Source: Ligustrum vulgare (Eukaryota > Streptophyta > Magnoliopsida > Lamiales > Oleaceae). From it: a stretch of DNA of 64,000 nucleotides. The translations under genes and the position numbers were made by a program. Positions within the stretch are counted from its first letter, which is position 1, and every line of letters begins with the position of its first letter. Positions 22,361-33,270 of this stretch are shown here, piece by piece. Under the pieces are notes generated by a model. The model made no database searches, had not been told where the DNA came from, and was given only the letters and a program-made list of their open reading frames with translations. The stretch spans positions 20,883,859-20,947,858 of the forward strand of contig OY743184.1 in NCBI GenBank assembly GCA_963555705.1, in the 5' to 3' direction.

Positions 22361-23675
22361 GGAAAAGTTGCAGCCAATGTCCCAAACTTTTCATTTTTTT
22401 CATTTTTTTTTTTTCCAGACTTTACCCAAACATTCACTTTGTGCCACCCACAATCACAAACCTTTAATTCAGTTGCGCGGGAGAAGGACAAATGAATGGA
22501 AACATTCAAAATTTTGTCAGTTGACTTAAAAATTGATTTTGATCAAATATCATAGGGGCAAAATGGTAACTTTATAATTTTAACATTTTTGAAGTTATTT
22601 ACTGACGTCATAATTAAGGTTCAAGACTACATTAATGGAGGCAGATTAAGATCAAGATGAAGTCCCTTCTTTGTAATCGTGTCGATTCTATCAACGTAGA
22701 GGAAGAATTTGGATCACTCTGTGGACAGCCACTACGATAATTAACCGCTGCCTTGTTCAGCCTGTAGGTTTCGGCACGATGGTCTACCATCGAAGGCTTG
22801 ATCAATGGCTCGAAGAAAAAGACCTGATGTCCAATTGGCATCATCACCATGGTCGGCTGATGGTGTAAAAACTGATATTAATTAACACGAAAGAGACCTC
22901 TCTAACACCACTAGCACCGATTTTGTTTACTACAGCGGTGGCGACAAGTGAGATCCAGCTCGATTGGCACATGCTGTTTGTTATCAACACTCAACGACTC
23001 CATGGTCCTGCTGTGGCTAGGACTATGGTCCTCAGACGACAAAGGAAAATTGGTTTTGACCCAGCTCATGCTTTCCGTGAAATTGATAAAGCCCATCAAA
23101 TTAAATTTGACTTTGTTCACATCATTTTCTATGAATTGTATGCGTACCCCCATTAACTAATGTGTTTCTTTCTCCTGAAGCTCCGATGGGGATAGATCCA
23201 AACCCAACTTGCCAAAAGGATTGGGTGGGTTACAATTGGAATTTCATTTGATTTATGAGGAGGGTTTGTTTGGGATCTCCAGCACTTTCAATGTTTGTGG
23301 TGGTTGTGGCAGGTAGATGCGGCAGTTGGTGGTAGCGGTGGTGGTGGTGGTGGTCGGTGTTGGTGGAGGGTGGGGGTGGAGGTGGAGGTCAGGGTGGGAA
23401 GAAGATGACTAATTTGATTTTGTTTCTTTTCTTTTCCTTTTTTGTTTAATTATTTATATTAGTTTATATTAAAATAACAAAATTACCATTTTGCCCCTGT
23501 GATATTTGGTCAAAATCAAAATTTAAGTTAACTAATAAAATTTTGGATGTTTTCCATCCATTTGTCCTTCTCCAGCGACTAAATTAAAGGTTTAGGACTG
23601 TAGGTGGTACAAAATGAAGGTTTGGGCAAAGTCTGCAAAAATAGAAAGGTTTGAGACTGTGCCTATAATTTCCCC
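22361..23675. mobile_element. non-autonomous Mutator-like element
   Basis: A perfect 9-bp TSD, tattataaa, lies at 22352-22360 and 23676-23684. The terminal inverted repeats are long, about 230 bp: 22361-22600 begins ggaaaagttgcagcc and its partner at 23440-23675, read inward, begins ggggaaattataggc. They share blocks such as gagaaggacaaatg and ggggcaaaatggtaa. Long TIRs with a 9-bp TSD define Mutator-like elements. The interior (22610-23430) has no transposase. Confidence 0.88.
22610..23430. other. interior of Mutator-like element, possible captured sequence
   Basis: The interior is less AT-rich than its TIRs and holds short open frames on both strands (22632-22850 minus, 22911-23153 minus, 22948-23160 plus), as a Pack-MULE with captured gene sequence might. 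None of the translations was recognised. A GGT-rich simple sequence lies at 23300-23395. Confidence 0.35.
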
Positions 23676-23684
23676 TATTATAAA

Positions 23685-24000
23685 TCTTGAAAAAAGAAAC
23701 AATCTAAAAAATATATATATATTTCAGAAGAATATTGTAACATTGTTTAAAAAGGAATATTATATTTGTATTAATTTTTTATTCCAGAAGAAACATAAAT
23801 TCAAAAATAATAATATTGTATTACTACTTTTGAATAATGTATAATGCATGTGCATATCATATTTTAAACTAATTTCAGGTTGTTCTTACTAAACATGACT
23901 TTATTTAAACAATATATTAGTGAAATATTGTATTAATATTCCTGAAGAAGTAGTATAAATCTTATACATATTATTGATTTAATTATTAATTTATTGTTGC
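23685..24000 (+). other. Copia leader remnant, continued
   Basis: The AT-rich sequence resumes after the Mutator-like element with the same cagaagaatattgta phrases. No gene. Confidence 0.4.
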
Positions 24001-24009
24001 TCTTTTTTT

Positions 24010-24245
24010 ATTGGAATGATCCTAACTCGAAAATTCAAAATTAGGATAAAGTTTTATTAAAAAACCAATCAAGTTTTACAATGTGTGAGACATAACGTCA
24101 AACCTCAAGATTTACAGCACAATGAAACAAGACAACCAAGCAACAAGAGTCCTTACAATCTGTACTTCCAAAAAAAAAAAAAAAAGACTCAAAATAAAAA
24201 CAAAGGAATTATGAACAAAAAACACATCAGCCTATATCAAAGCAA
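24010..24245 (-). mobile_element. possible LINE 3' end fragment
   Basis: Read on the minus strand the segment runs through cattgtgctgtaaatcttgagg and ggttttttaataaaacttta, which looks like the 3' untranslated end of a plant L1-type LINE. It has no coding sequence and no defined TSD. It is unrelated to the 3' end of the plus-strand LINE that follows. Confidence 0.3.
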
Positions 24246-24277
24246 AGACTGGGATTTCTAATGCCTTAACAACCTTA

Positions 24278-27114
24278 ATGAAGGGTATCCTATTTTGTCA
24301 ATTTAATACTATCCTCCGGACCATTCCTAAACTGATTGATGAAGCGGAAATTTTGAAGTTAAATGCCTTACCTACAGAATTGGAGTTAAAAGAAGTTGTA
24401 TTCTCTATGAGTAAATTTAGTGGGACTGGATCAGATGGTTTTTCAGTTGGTTTTTACCAAGATTGTTGGTCTATTATTAAGGTAGACCTCTTGGATGCTG
24501 TCGCAGATTTTTTCCAAGGCAAAATCATGCCTCAAGGAGTCTCAGCAACCACTCTAGTCCTCACTCCTAAAACCCAAGATGCTGATGAATGGAGGAACTT
24601 CAGGCCCATAAGCTTGTGTAACGTGCTTAATAAAATTATCACCAAACTTATGAATAACAGACTTAAAGATGTCCTCCCAAAGATCGTTTTCCAGAATCAA
24701 AGTGGATTTACCCCGGGTAGGAACATTGCGGATAACATATTACTGGCGCAGGAGTTGGTTTGAAATCTTGACATGGCTAAAGCCTACGACAGGGTCTCCT
24801 AGGGATTTCTAAAGGAATTTTTATCAACCTTTGATTTCTATAGCATATGGCTGGATAAAGTTTATAGATGCATATCCAACTACTGGTTTCCCAATTTACT
24901 GAATGACAGGTTGCACGGTTTTTTCAAAGCCTTCAGAGGGTTAAGGTAAGGTGATCCCATATCTCTCTCCCTATTTATCATTCTAGTTGATCGCCTATCT
25001 AGAGGTCTTCAACATTTATTTACAGTTCATTCCTCCCTTGATTTCCATTATGCGGGTATCCTACCTGTGTCACATTTGGCTTTTGCAGAGGACATCATAA
25101 TCTTTACGAATGATAATAAGAGATCAATTGAGAAAGTTATGGATTTCCTCAGAATATATGGAGCAGCTTCTGGTCAAGCCCTTAATACACAAAAAGTTCC
25201 TTCACTGTGAGGAAAGAAAGCCTTATTGGAAAGATTGCTGGATGGACAGGTTTCAAACATCAAAATCTTCCTATTCTTTATCTGGGAGTTCCCCTTTTTA
25301 AAGGACATAATAAAGCTATCTTATATGAAAGCATCATCAGCAAAATCAAGGCTAGAATTCAAGGGTGGGAACATAAATTTCTTTCTACAGGAGGCAAACT
25401 TACCCTTATTCTACATATTCTCTGTTCCATGCCTTCTTATCTCTTGCAAGTGCTAGACCCTCCCAACTGTGTTCTCACACGTATTGAGAGGATTTTTAAT
25501 GCATATTTTTAGGGTGATGATGAGGTTCATAAACAGATCCACTGGTCTTCTTGGAGTAAAATGTGCCTTCCAACTCTGGAAGGTGGTCTTGGATGCAAGA
25601 AATTATGTGACATCAGGAAAGCCTTTACCTGCAAACTTTGGTGGAAATTTAGAGCCCAAGAATCATTGTTGATTTAGGTTATTAAAGCTAAATACTGCAG
25701 AAACAGTCACCCTACATTGGTGCAACCAAAACCACTGGATTCCCCTACCTGGAGGAGGTTATTAAGAGTGAGAAACTTAATGAAGCCACACATTGCTTGG
25801 AAAATTGGTGCAGGCCACGTGTCTTTCTGGTTTGATCAATGGTTACCTTCAGGCCCATTATCTCCCAGTCTGTCTAATATAGTTCCTAATAATTCCTTTG
25901 TTTGTGAGTACATGGAGGATAAGAAGTGGAACGTTTCCAAACTGAAGTAGATTTTACCTGACAGCAAGGCGGAAATAATTCAACAAATATGTTTTAGAAA
26001 CAGACCAGATAAGATTTTTTGGCTGTTGGATGCCTCTGGTGATTTTACAGTAAAATCTTGCATGGAGATATTCAAGATAAGAAATACTTATCAATCCTCT
26101 TATAACTATGTCTGGTCTAAGATGCTTCCTCTTAAGATTTCCATCTTCATCTGGAAATTATGGCACAAATTTCTTCCGACTGATGATGTTATTCAAAACA
26201 AATTCGGAATTGTTATACCCTCTAAGTGTCAATTTTTTGCATATGCTGAAACAATTGATCATGTGCTTTTAAATGGTAGAATTGCTAAAGAGGTCTAGGA
26301 TGAATATCATCAAATTTATGGTGTTGCTACTATTAAAACTCAAAGTCCCAACCTTCTCTTCCAACACTGGAGATATTCCACAGCCTTATTTCATTTTAAA
26401 AGCATCCAATGTATAATCCCTTTGATAATATTCTGGTACCCATGGCTAGAGAGGAACAATTCTAAACATCAAGGGATAAGAATGAGCTGAAGGAGAGTGA
26501 TAAGAAGGGAAAATAGATTGATATCCAACCTGCCTAATGCAAGTCTTCTAAGTAAGAGCAGGAGAGGAACGCACAACAAAGTTAGCCTTGTCAAATGGAT
26601 CAAACCTCCAATTGGATGGGTCAAAGTTAATTGTGACGGTTGCTTGAAACAAAAACGGCCTTTCTGCAAGAGGTGGAGTTATTAGAACTTCTGATGGTAA
26701 CATTATCTTGGGTTTCTGTGAATTTTATGGTAAGATCTCTATTCTAGAAGCTGAATTGAGAGTCGTTGCCAAGGGGTTGCAAATGTGCTAGGATATGAAC
26801 TTCCAATTCATCTTGGTTGAATCTGATTCTTGTGTTGCTATTGAACTCATCAAACTTGAAGATAAAGGCCCATGGAAAGTCCAGTGCATTCTTGAATCGA
26901 TTAAATTCATCAAGCGTATCTCTACTGTCGTATTCTCCCACATCTGGCGTGAAGGAAATAAAGTTGCAGACTGGCTGGAAAACATTGGATATAAAGACCA
27001 GATTTCCAGAAGCTTTACATCTAAAGATTTCATTGGAAAGGGGAGAGGAGAAGCTAGAATGGACAAGATTGGTATGGTTAATTTACGACTTGGATAGAAT
27101 TGTAAAGAACTGCT
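24278..27114 (+). pseudogene. L1-type LINE reverse transcriptase (ORF2) remnant
   Basis: Pieces in order: an RT finger/palm part at 24278-24763 (FSGTGSDGFSVGFYQDCW, then NFRPISLCNVLNKIITK, then NQSGFTPGRNIADNI); the catalytic motif at 25082-25093 reading FAED where FADD is usual; a zinc-finger-like RT-associated domain at about 26026-26298 (SKMLPLKISIFIWKLWHKFLP); and an RNase H domain at about 26620-27000 (VNCDGC, then the VESDSCVAIELI block). Many stops and shifts separate them. The upstream endonuclease and ORF1 are missing, so the copy is 5' truncated, as is common for LINE insertions. Confidence 0.85.
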
Positions 27115-27471
27115 GAGAGTTGGTGAGATTTGCTGGTAATGAGTTGGATATGTTGCAGGAACTGAAGTTTCGTGTTAAGAGTAGGAGCTGTGTAGAGAAC
27201 TGAAGCTAGCTGAAGTGTAGTTGACTCAAGATTTTGATCTGCCTCTTATTTCCTTATCAAGAGGAAACTATGCAGTGTCGTAAATTCTTTTAGTCCGCTG
27301 ATTGAGTTTTTTCTTCATTTTTTTGTTTGGTCTTGAGTTGTTTAGGGAGTTAGTACATCTCATTTGATTTTGTGCATGCATTTCATATAGAGTTGAGTCA
27401 TTGTGATGTAATTAGGCATTTTGTGCATGCAGGAATTTCAATGATTCTTGTGGGAAAAAAAAAAAAAAAAA
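27115..27471 (+). mobile_element. LINE 3' untranslated region and poly(A) tail
   Basis: A non-coding tail follows the RNase H remnant and ends in about 18 A residues at 27453-27470. This marks the 3' end of the LINE. The next bases (gttagtttatttcg) have only a weak partner near 23990, so the TSD is not established. Confidence 0.75.
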
Positions 27472-27659
27472 AGTTAGTTTATTTCGTTTTTTTCTAAATT
27501 AAGTTACAGATGATATTTTAGAGAAGAATACTTATTTTTAATAATGTCCAATTATGTTTTAAAAATAAAAGTTCAAAATTATTTTTAGAGCGGGTGAATA
27601 AAATACTATTTTATTCGTTTGAAAAATCAAAATATGACAGAAAAATAAATAAATGAATT
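27472..27659. other. AT-rich spacer
   Basis: I see no gene or defined element between the LINE tail and the long LTR. Confidence 0.5.
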
Positions 27660-29629
27660 TGGGATCCCACAGTATGGTTACTAGTATCATGCAGCGGAAA
27701 GAAAATCAATTTTCTTGTATTCCTTTAACACATGAACATCTTTATAATTGCTCACCAATTTAGAGGATCATTAGCAAACTCTAAGGAAATTCATAAGAAC
27801 ATAACATTATTTAAGATTTTCATTTACTTATCATACCATAGTAGAGTTCCCATATATTACAAGATATCCCTATCCTTTCATAATAGAGTTTCCTTACTTA
27901 TATTACAAAATATACTCCCCATATCATTACTCCCATTTTTATCACTCCATGAGCAAAAGAATGAAGTGATTTACATGCTTCAGCAAAAACAAATGAGGTT
28001 CTTCATTACATACCTACTCTTGACTCCAAGGAACTCTTCTTCTTCTTCTTTTTTTAAACAAAAGTTTTACATCACTCTTACTCTTCAAAAAAATAAAAAG
28101 TAAAACGCCCTTTGGTTTATAAGTAGATGCATCGTACACGTGAACGGTCTTATACACGCTTTCCTTAAAGTACATCACCGACCAAAAGGGAAAATGAGCC
28201 CAAACTTCATGACGTGTAATGATGTGATACTCTGTGCCGTCATGAGAGGCCCTTCCCCAAGTCTTTACAATCTCAAAGAGCTCGCATTCCATTTTCTATA
28301 TTAGTCATGAAAAGACTTATAAGCTATGAAACTTAGTGAGCAATGTGTTGACAAACAAGTATAATTCATGTACTTAATTAAATTTACCTCTGAACTTTGT
28401 TATTTACCTTTCATTTACATAGTTAAGGTAGATATAACTACATAAACACAAGCACAACATGTAAAGTCATAATTATCAACATCAAATTAATAGCTTCACC
28501 ATGGGTGTAATATCACAAGAGTTATTATGAACCTCTTCTCACTTTTATCTTTCATTTTCTCACATGTTATGCATGATTATCATGATACTTGTTTGCTTTA
28601 TACTATCCTCATGCTTCTTTTATCTTTTTCTTTGGGCCCTTCCCTATTAGGGCCGTACATCGAGCGTATCATATGTGTACCTGAGACACAGGGTCACAAA
28701 TTAGCGATCTTTGACGCCCCAAGTACAAAAGACTTGGCCATCATTATTTTTGGGCTTTCTAGCATATACGAGGCACTTACCTCCTATGGGTGTCTCGAGA
28801 GATACTTACCCCTCAAAAGGAATCTCACGGCCATGGCCAATTAGGGAGTATTTTTCCCTATATCCAACGATCTAAATAGGGACATTCTTACTTATTCATG
28901 ATCAATATTCTTAAGTGTGGCATACTTTTTAAGGTTTCATGATCATGAATGTAAATGATGTAATGATATGCACAATTCTTCTCAATCATCTTTTGTAACT
29001 TATCATAAATCAAACTCATTTCTTAAACATAGTGCATGACTCATATAAGAGACATGAATTAAATTCTTTTAAATTGTAACCAACCTTTTCCTAGATTTTT
29101 ATAATTTATCACCACTTCTTTCATGGTTAATATTCCTAGGATTTACAAAGACATATATGGTGGCAACTACACCTCTCAAAAATGTGACATAAACCTTATC
29201 AATACTAATGACCGGTAAATTTTCATTCTCAGCGGGATATGTTATTCTTGTTTATTCATTCATCCCTTGTTTACTTTTTCTCAGTCCTTTTGTATTGAAC
29301 ATGAAACATTAGACACATGCAAAGGTATAAAATGTGTTGCACAGATTCCTAAACTAGATTTAATAAAGCTAATTTGTTCTAACTTTCATGAATTATGGAA
29401 AAATATCTTAACTTAAGAACACATGGACAGAATTTAATAGGTTCAACTTGAAAAACTTATTCTAAACCTTTCCTAATACTCAAAATTCCATATTTCTAAA
29501 CTGATTAGTTCTGCTGGGATTTTCCAATCACATACCTTTAACATATTATTTCCTAAATCAAATATTTAAGCAATAAGGAACAACAATGATCATAATACCA
29601 TCCAATCACCACTTCATCTATAGGCTTAT
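27660..29629 (-). mobile_element. long decayed gypsy LTR, left segment
   Basis: Together with 51860-53568 this appears to be one LTR-like sequence of about 3.7 kb interrupted by the chromovirus-type element. Its minus-strand start, TGTAGCACCCCGAAATC at 53568, is a typical gypsy LTR start. The other end is placed at TGGGATCCCACAG (27660) only provisionally, because no matching TSD was found. The minus-strand frame at 28014-28292 shows no recognised domain. Confidence 0.45.
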
Positions 29630-30405
29630 TGATGCGAACCCCTTCGATATATTGACAGAAAACTCCCACAACAATTTAATACAAAATCCAAGAAAGCTAA
29701 AGTGGTAAATAAAGCGATAAACATCTTAATCCAAGTTTAAATCTAACCCAAAATTCAAGGATTAAACTAACCCTAGTCCAATGGGTATCAACTAAACAAA
29801 TTTCAAGGTGTCGGAAAATAAACAATAACATAAGAATAACAATACTTAAGCAACGTTGATTAAATTCCAAGAAGATAACAAGAATAAAGGAGGTTTTTTA
29901 TTCTTACCTCAAATGGGTCTTTCAAGACCAAGCTCTTAAGAGCATTTCATATGAACAACCAAGTTGATGGGTTTGAGATGAAAATTGTGTATATATAATG
30001 TACAAAATTAGGCAAAAGATGTAATTTCGGAATTTACAAGAAAAACCCCGTTTTTTGTAAAACGGAGTGTTTCGGTCGACCGAACTGGTTGACTGAAATT
30101 ATTTCGGTCGATCACAGGGCCGACCGAAATGGGACTTTCGGTTGACCAACCCTCAGCCGAATGCGATTGAGGCTGCTTTCAAAATTCTCTGCAGAGTTTC
30201 AGTCGACCGGAATGACTTTCGGTCGACCGAAATTGGATTGGCTGAGTCCAATTTCTCCTTAATTTTGGCTCCAACTTGATTCTTCGCTTTTTTTTCTTGA
30301 CTTTAATTACTTGTTTAGCCTCGAATATTGAACCTCGTCGGGTCGGATCTCGTCATGGGTCTCACGAGCTCGCGCATCGAAGTTTGAGTTTCTCGGTTCT
30401 CATCA
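29630..30405 (-). repeat. 3' LTR of chromovirus-type element
   Basis: On the minus strand it starts TGATGAGAACCGAG and ends GGGGTTCGCATCA. A TATA-like box (cattatatatacac on the minus strand) lies at about 29986-29999. Several TTTCGGTCGACCGAAA-like palindromes lie upstream of it at 30070-30235. Confidence 0.92.
30070..30235. repeat. cluster of GTCGAC-centred palindromes in U3
   Basis: At least five imperfect copies of tttcggtcgaccgaaa or its half (gtttcggtcgaccgaac, atttcggtcgatcac, gggccgaccgaaatg, agtcgaccggaatg, tttcggtcgaccgaaa) occur within 165 bp. They lie upstream of the putative TATA box on the transcribed minus strand. The other LTR carries the same cluster at about 51520-51690. Confidence 0.8.
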
Positions 30406-30749
30406 TCCCCTTCCTCTTGAAATGGATTCGACCTCGAATCTTGCTTGAATGCACTGTCGTGAAACTCCTTGAACTTTGATCTTGCCACATTGTGGGTCAC
30501 AGGTTCGTGCAATAAAGTTGGACATTCGCGATTCTCATCATCTCCTCCATCTCGAAAGAGATTCGACCACGAATCGACACCTACAATAAAAATAGAAAAT
30601 TCAGACACAATAAATGTAACTGAAATTTCATACTCATCATACAAAATCAATTTGTAGGCGTTGCCAAGAGCTTGAGACGTGCCAACACCGCAGAGTAACA
30701 ATTTAGATTTTATTTGATTGGAGGTCGCTCCTTCCACGAATGGGAACAT
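30315..30749 (-). pseudogene. pol: C-terminal end of chromovirus-type pol
   Basis: The minus-strand frame of 144 residues carries two copies of a segment of the form DS-x-SN-x-F-x4-GDDENRE. The second copy runs across the polypurine tract into the 3' LTR, and the frame ends inside the LTR at 30315. An ending such as SNPFQEEGDDE is familiar from polyprotein C-termini of some plant gypsy elements. The first copy reflects a duplicated purine-tract/LTR-start junction at about 30520-30600. Confidence 0.6.
30406..30418 (-). promoter_or_regulatory. polypurine tract of chromovirus-type element
   Basis: On the minus strand the string aagaggaagggga directly precedes the 3' LTR. Confidence 0.75.
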
Positions 30750-30992
30750 ATCCGGCTGCCCGGGTCAAATGAAATATGCTTCCTACCATGTTTGGCATTG
30801 GAAATACATTGTTTACCAATTCCCTCAAATGGAAGCTCGAGCCTCCTGCAAAGGGTTTAACCAAATGTGCATTCTCGTGCCCACCTAAACCAACTTTTTA
30901 TTCAATAAACATATGCATAAAGTTCAATAGAGTTAATAGGTTAAAGTCACAAGCAATCTTAAGTGGAGAAAACTTGCTAATATGATGAGCAA

Positions 30993-31965
30993 TTAGCAAG
31001 CAAATTTAACAACCACAAAATTAGCACCAATTTCGTGCAAATGCACGACTTCCCGAAAGAAAAGATTAGGTATGTGGATGACCTTATTGGTTTCATGGCA
31101 TGAAATCAAATGTGACATTTTAATACTCCTACCAACAATCACAATAATAGCATCATTTTCTTTCTTTGTTCCAAGTAAACCCGCTATAAAATTTATAGGA
31201 TTAGTAATCCAAGGTTTACTCATGATGGGCAAATATGTATGGAATTCTTGGGGCAAAAACTTGAGTTTAGCCATTTTACAAGTTAGGCATTTATGACAAG
31301 TCCAAATATGTTCAACACCAATCTTCAAATTAGGCCAATAAAATTGATCACATAATACCCATAAAACCCCATTGATTTTAAATCGCCCCATCAAACAATC
31401 ATCATGTGCCTGCCCCACTAATAATTCGCGCATGACACATTTAAAAAGAAACAATCCAATTTTCCAAAACAAATCATTATCATGCCCATAGAATCCATCA
31501 AGATATCGCTCACAACTTGATTCATAAACGTTTAACAAATTTGGATGATTAACATGCATGCCCTTAACATGTTCAAAACAAAATGAGGGGGCATCAAGAA
31601 TTGTTAGAAGTGTAGTCCTTTTATCATCAAGACATCTCAATAAATTTATTCCATGGACTCCCCTAACTAGCAATTTCTTTAGAGAGCAAATATACACGTC
31701 AAACATATTTTCACAAAATAAGAATTCAGCATGACCATTAAATGTACTATATGCAACATTTTCACAAAAGGGCTTGGTACTTATGCAATTGGGCACATGC
31801 AAAAAGTTGCATTTATAAATTAAGCACTCATCATGACAATGATCCTTACCACATGTTACATTATCACAAGTCAACAACACACTTGTCAAATCTACATCAA
31901 GATCATACAACCCTCTAATGTATTCAAAACACAATAACATTGCATTCAAAGAAATATTAGGAGCA
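30993..31965 (-). pseudogene. pol: chromovirus-type integrase remnant
   Basis: The C-terminal two thirds of a minus-strand 404-residue frame show the zinc domain end (FYWPNLKIGVEHIWTCHKC, then LTCKMAKLK) and the beginning of the catalytic core (NPINFIAGLLGT, then IIVIVGRSIKMSHLISCH). The usual first Asp of the core is replaced (NFIAG) and the part with the second Asp and Glu is missing. The N-terminal residues of the open frame (31968-32207) derive from an inserted hAT element and are not integrase. Broken beyond function. Confidence 0.75.
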
Positions 31966-31967
31966 TA

Positions 31968-32628
31968 TAGAGATGGCAAAAAAATCCGATCCGCCCCGTT
32001 GATCCGTTGACCCGATTCGATCCGATCCGAAAAAATCCCGATCCGTGGATCGACGGATCGAAATTTATGTGATCCGTCCCGATCCGAAAATTCACGGAGC
32101 GGATTTGGATCGGGGCTGATCCGATCCGCCCCGATTCGCGATCCGAGATTTTTTTTAATATAATTTTTTATCATGTATAAAAATCTAATATGTAGATTTT
32201 GTAACAAACTTTAATTTCTGGGAATAACCTGCAATCTTTGCATTTTAAAGAAAACACATTTTTCATGTTCTTCATTTGAAGAAAGAATTCCAATAAGTGA
32301 TGGCAAAAAAACTCGATCCGCTGAATCGGCGAATTGGCATCTATACGTCTCGTTTCAATAAAATAAATAAAGTTTAATAAAAAAAATAATTTTTCTAAAT
32401 TTTTTTAAAAAAGATTTAATTTAAAATATATTTTAAAAATTTTAAAAATTTAAAAAAATAAAAATAAAATAAAAAAATAATTGGCGGATCGGTCCACGGA
32501 TCGGTGGACCGATCCGCCCCGACCCGACCCGACCCGAAATTTGACGGATCGCGAAGCGGATCCGGATCGGACCAAAAAACTTCGGGGCGGGGCGGATTGG
32601 GATCCGATCCGCCCCGTTGCCAACACTA
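31968..32628. mobile_element. hAT-type miniature element, gatccg-rich
   Basis: An 8-bp TSD, ggagcata, lies at 31960-31967 and 32629-32636. The ends are tagagatggcaaaaa and, read inward from the right, tagtgttggcaacgg. The 661-bp element has two GC-rich arms full of gatccg words (31975-32150, 32480-32620) around an AT-rich middle, with a third tgatggcaaaaaa start near 32298. No transposase. The related start tagtgttagcaatgg is at 61134. Confidence 0.8.
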
Positions 32629-32636
32629 GGAGCATA

Positions 32637-32740
32637 CCTCCTAGATGTTGCATTGGTTATCCCATTTTCTTTACCTCGGTTGTAATCGTTGTTGTAGGAA
32701 AATGTTTCCATGAATTTCTTCCACACGGCATGCCTTTAGA
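32637..32740 (-). pseudogene. pol: RNase H tail of chromovirus-type pol
   Basis: The minus-strand frame includes FMETFSYNNDYNRGKEN followed by a SRRYA end, the linker that normally joins RNase H to integrase in gypsy pol. Between here and the protease at 33271 there is no room for an RT domain, so RT and most of RNase H have been deleted. Confidence 0.65.
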
Positions 32741-33049
32741 GCTCCTTGCTGGTTTGATAAGTATGCTTAACGATCCCCTGCAACAAAGAAGTAACCAAGT
32801 TAGGGAGGAAAGTGCTAGAATATTCAAGAGTAAAGAACATTTTGGGTGATCTTTTCTCTCAATCTTCTTGGTAGCACTTATCACTTCCTCACCTTTTTCT
32901 GAGGTAGGAACCTCAACTCTCGGTTCTTCGCTTACCTCTCATTTTTTTGGAGTCGTGGCTCCAACCTTCATTGCCTCTCATTTTTCTAGGGACGTGGCCC
33001 CAACTATCATGCTCTCATTTTTGTTTTCTTCAATTTTATCAATTGAATT

Positions 33050-33270
33050 CTCTTTTATTTTCTATTCTCCCTTTCTTTTTCTTCTTTTTCCTTTTCTTTT
33101 TCTTTTTCTTTCTCCTTCTCTTTTTCTTCCTCGAATTCCTTCTTGAGCTTCATTTGGTCTTTGCATACTTTTTCCGGGCTCAAAGATAGGATCACAACCT
33201 TTTTTTCATTCATTTCGAAGCTACACCGGTTCATGCTCCTCCTATCAAGATTCGTATTTCGCTCACATTG
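33050..33270 (-). pseudogene. pol: charged linker downstream of protease
   Basis: Read on the minus strand, a degenerate stretch continues the protease C-terminal region and then becomes a Lys/Glu repeat (gaaaaagaaaaagaaaag-like DNA). Such charged linkers between protease and RT are known in plant gypsy pol. Several stops are present. Confidence 0.45.

Noticed and set aside
22632..23160. Short frames inside the first Mutator-like element as host genes
   Set aside because: None has a recognised domain or a start context better than its neighbours; captured fragments remain possible but unproven.
28014..28292. 92-residue minus-strand frame MECELFEIVKTWGRAS...
   Set aside because: It lies in the long decayed LTR, ends in a Lys/Arg run made by a simple repeat and shows no known domain.
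32450..32849. Asp/Arg/Pro-rich frames around 32500
   Set aside because: They translate the gatccg repeats of a hAT element in several frames.
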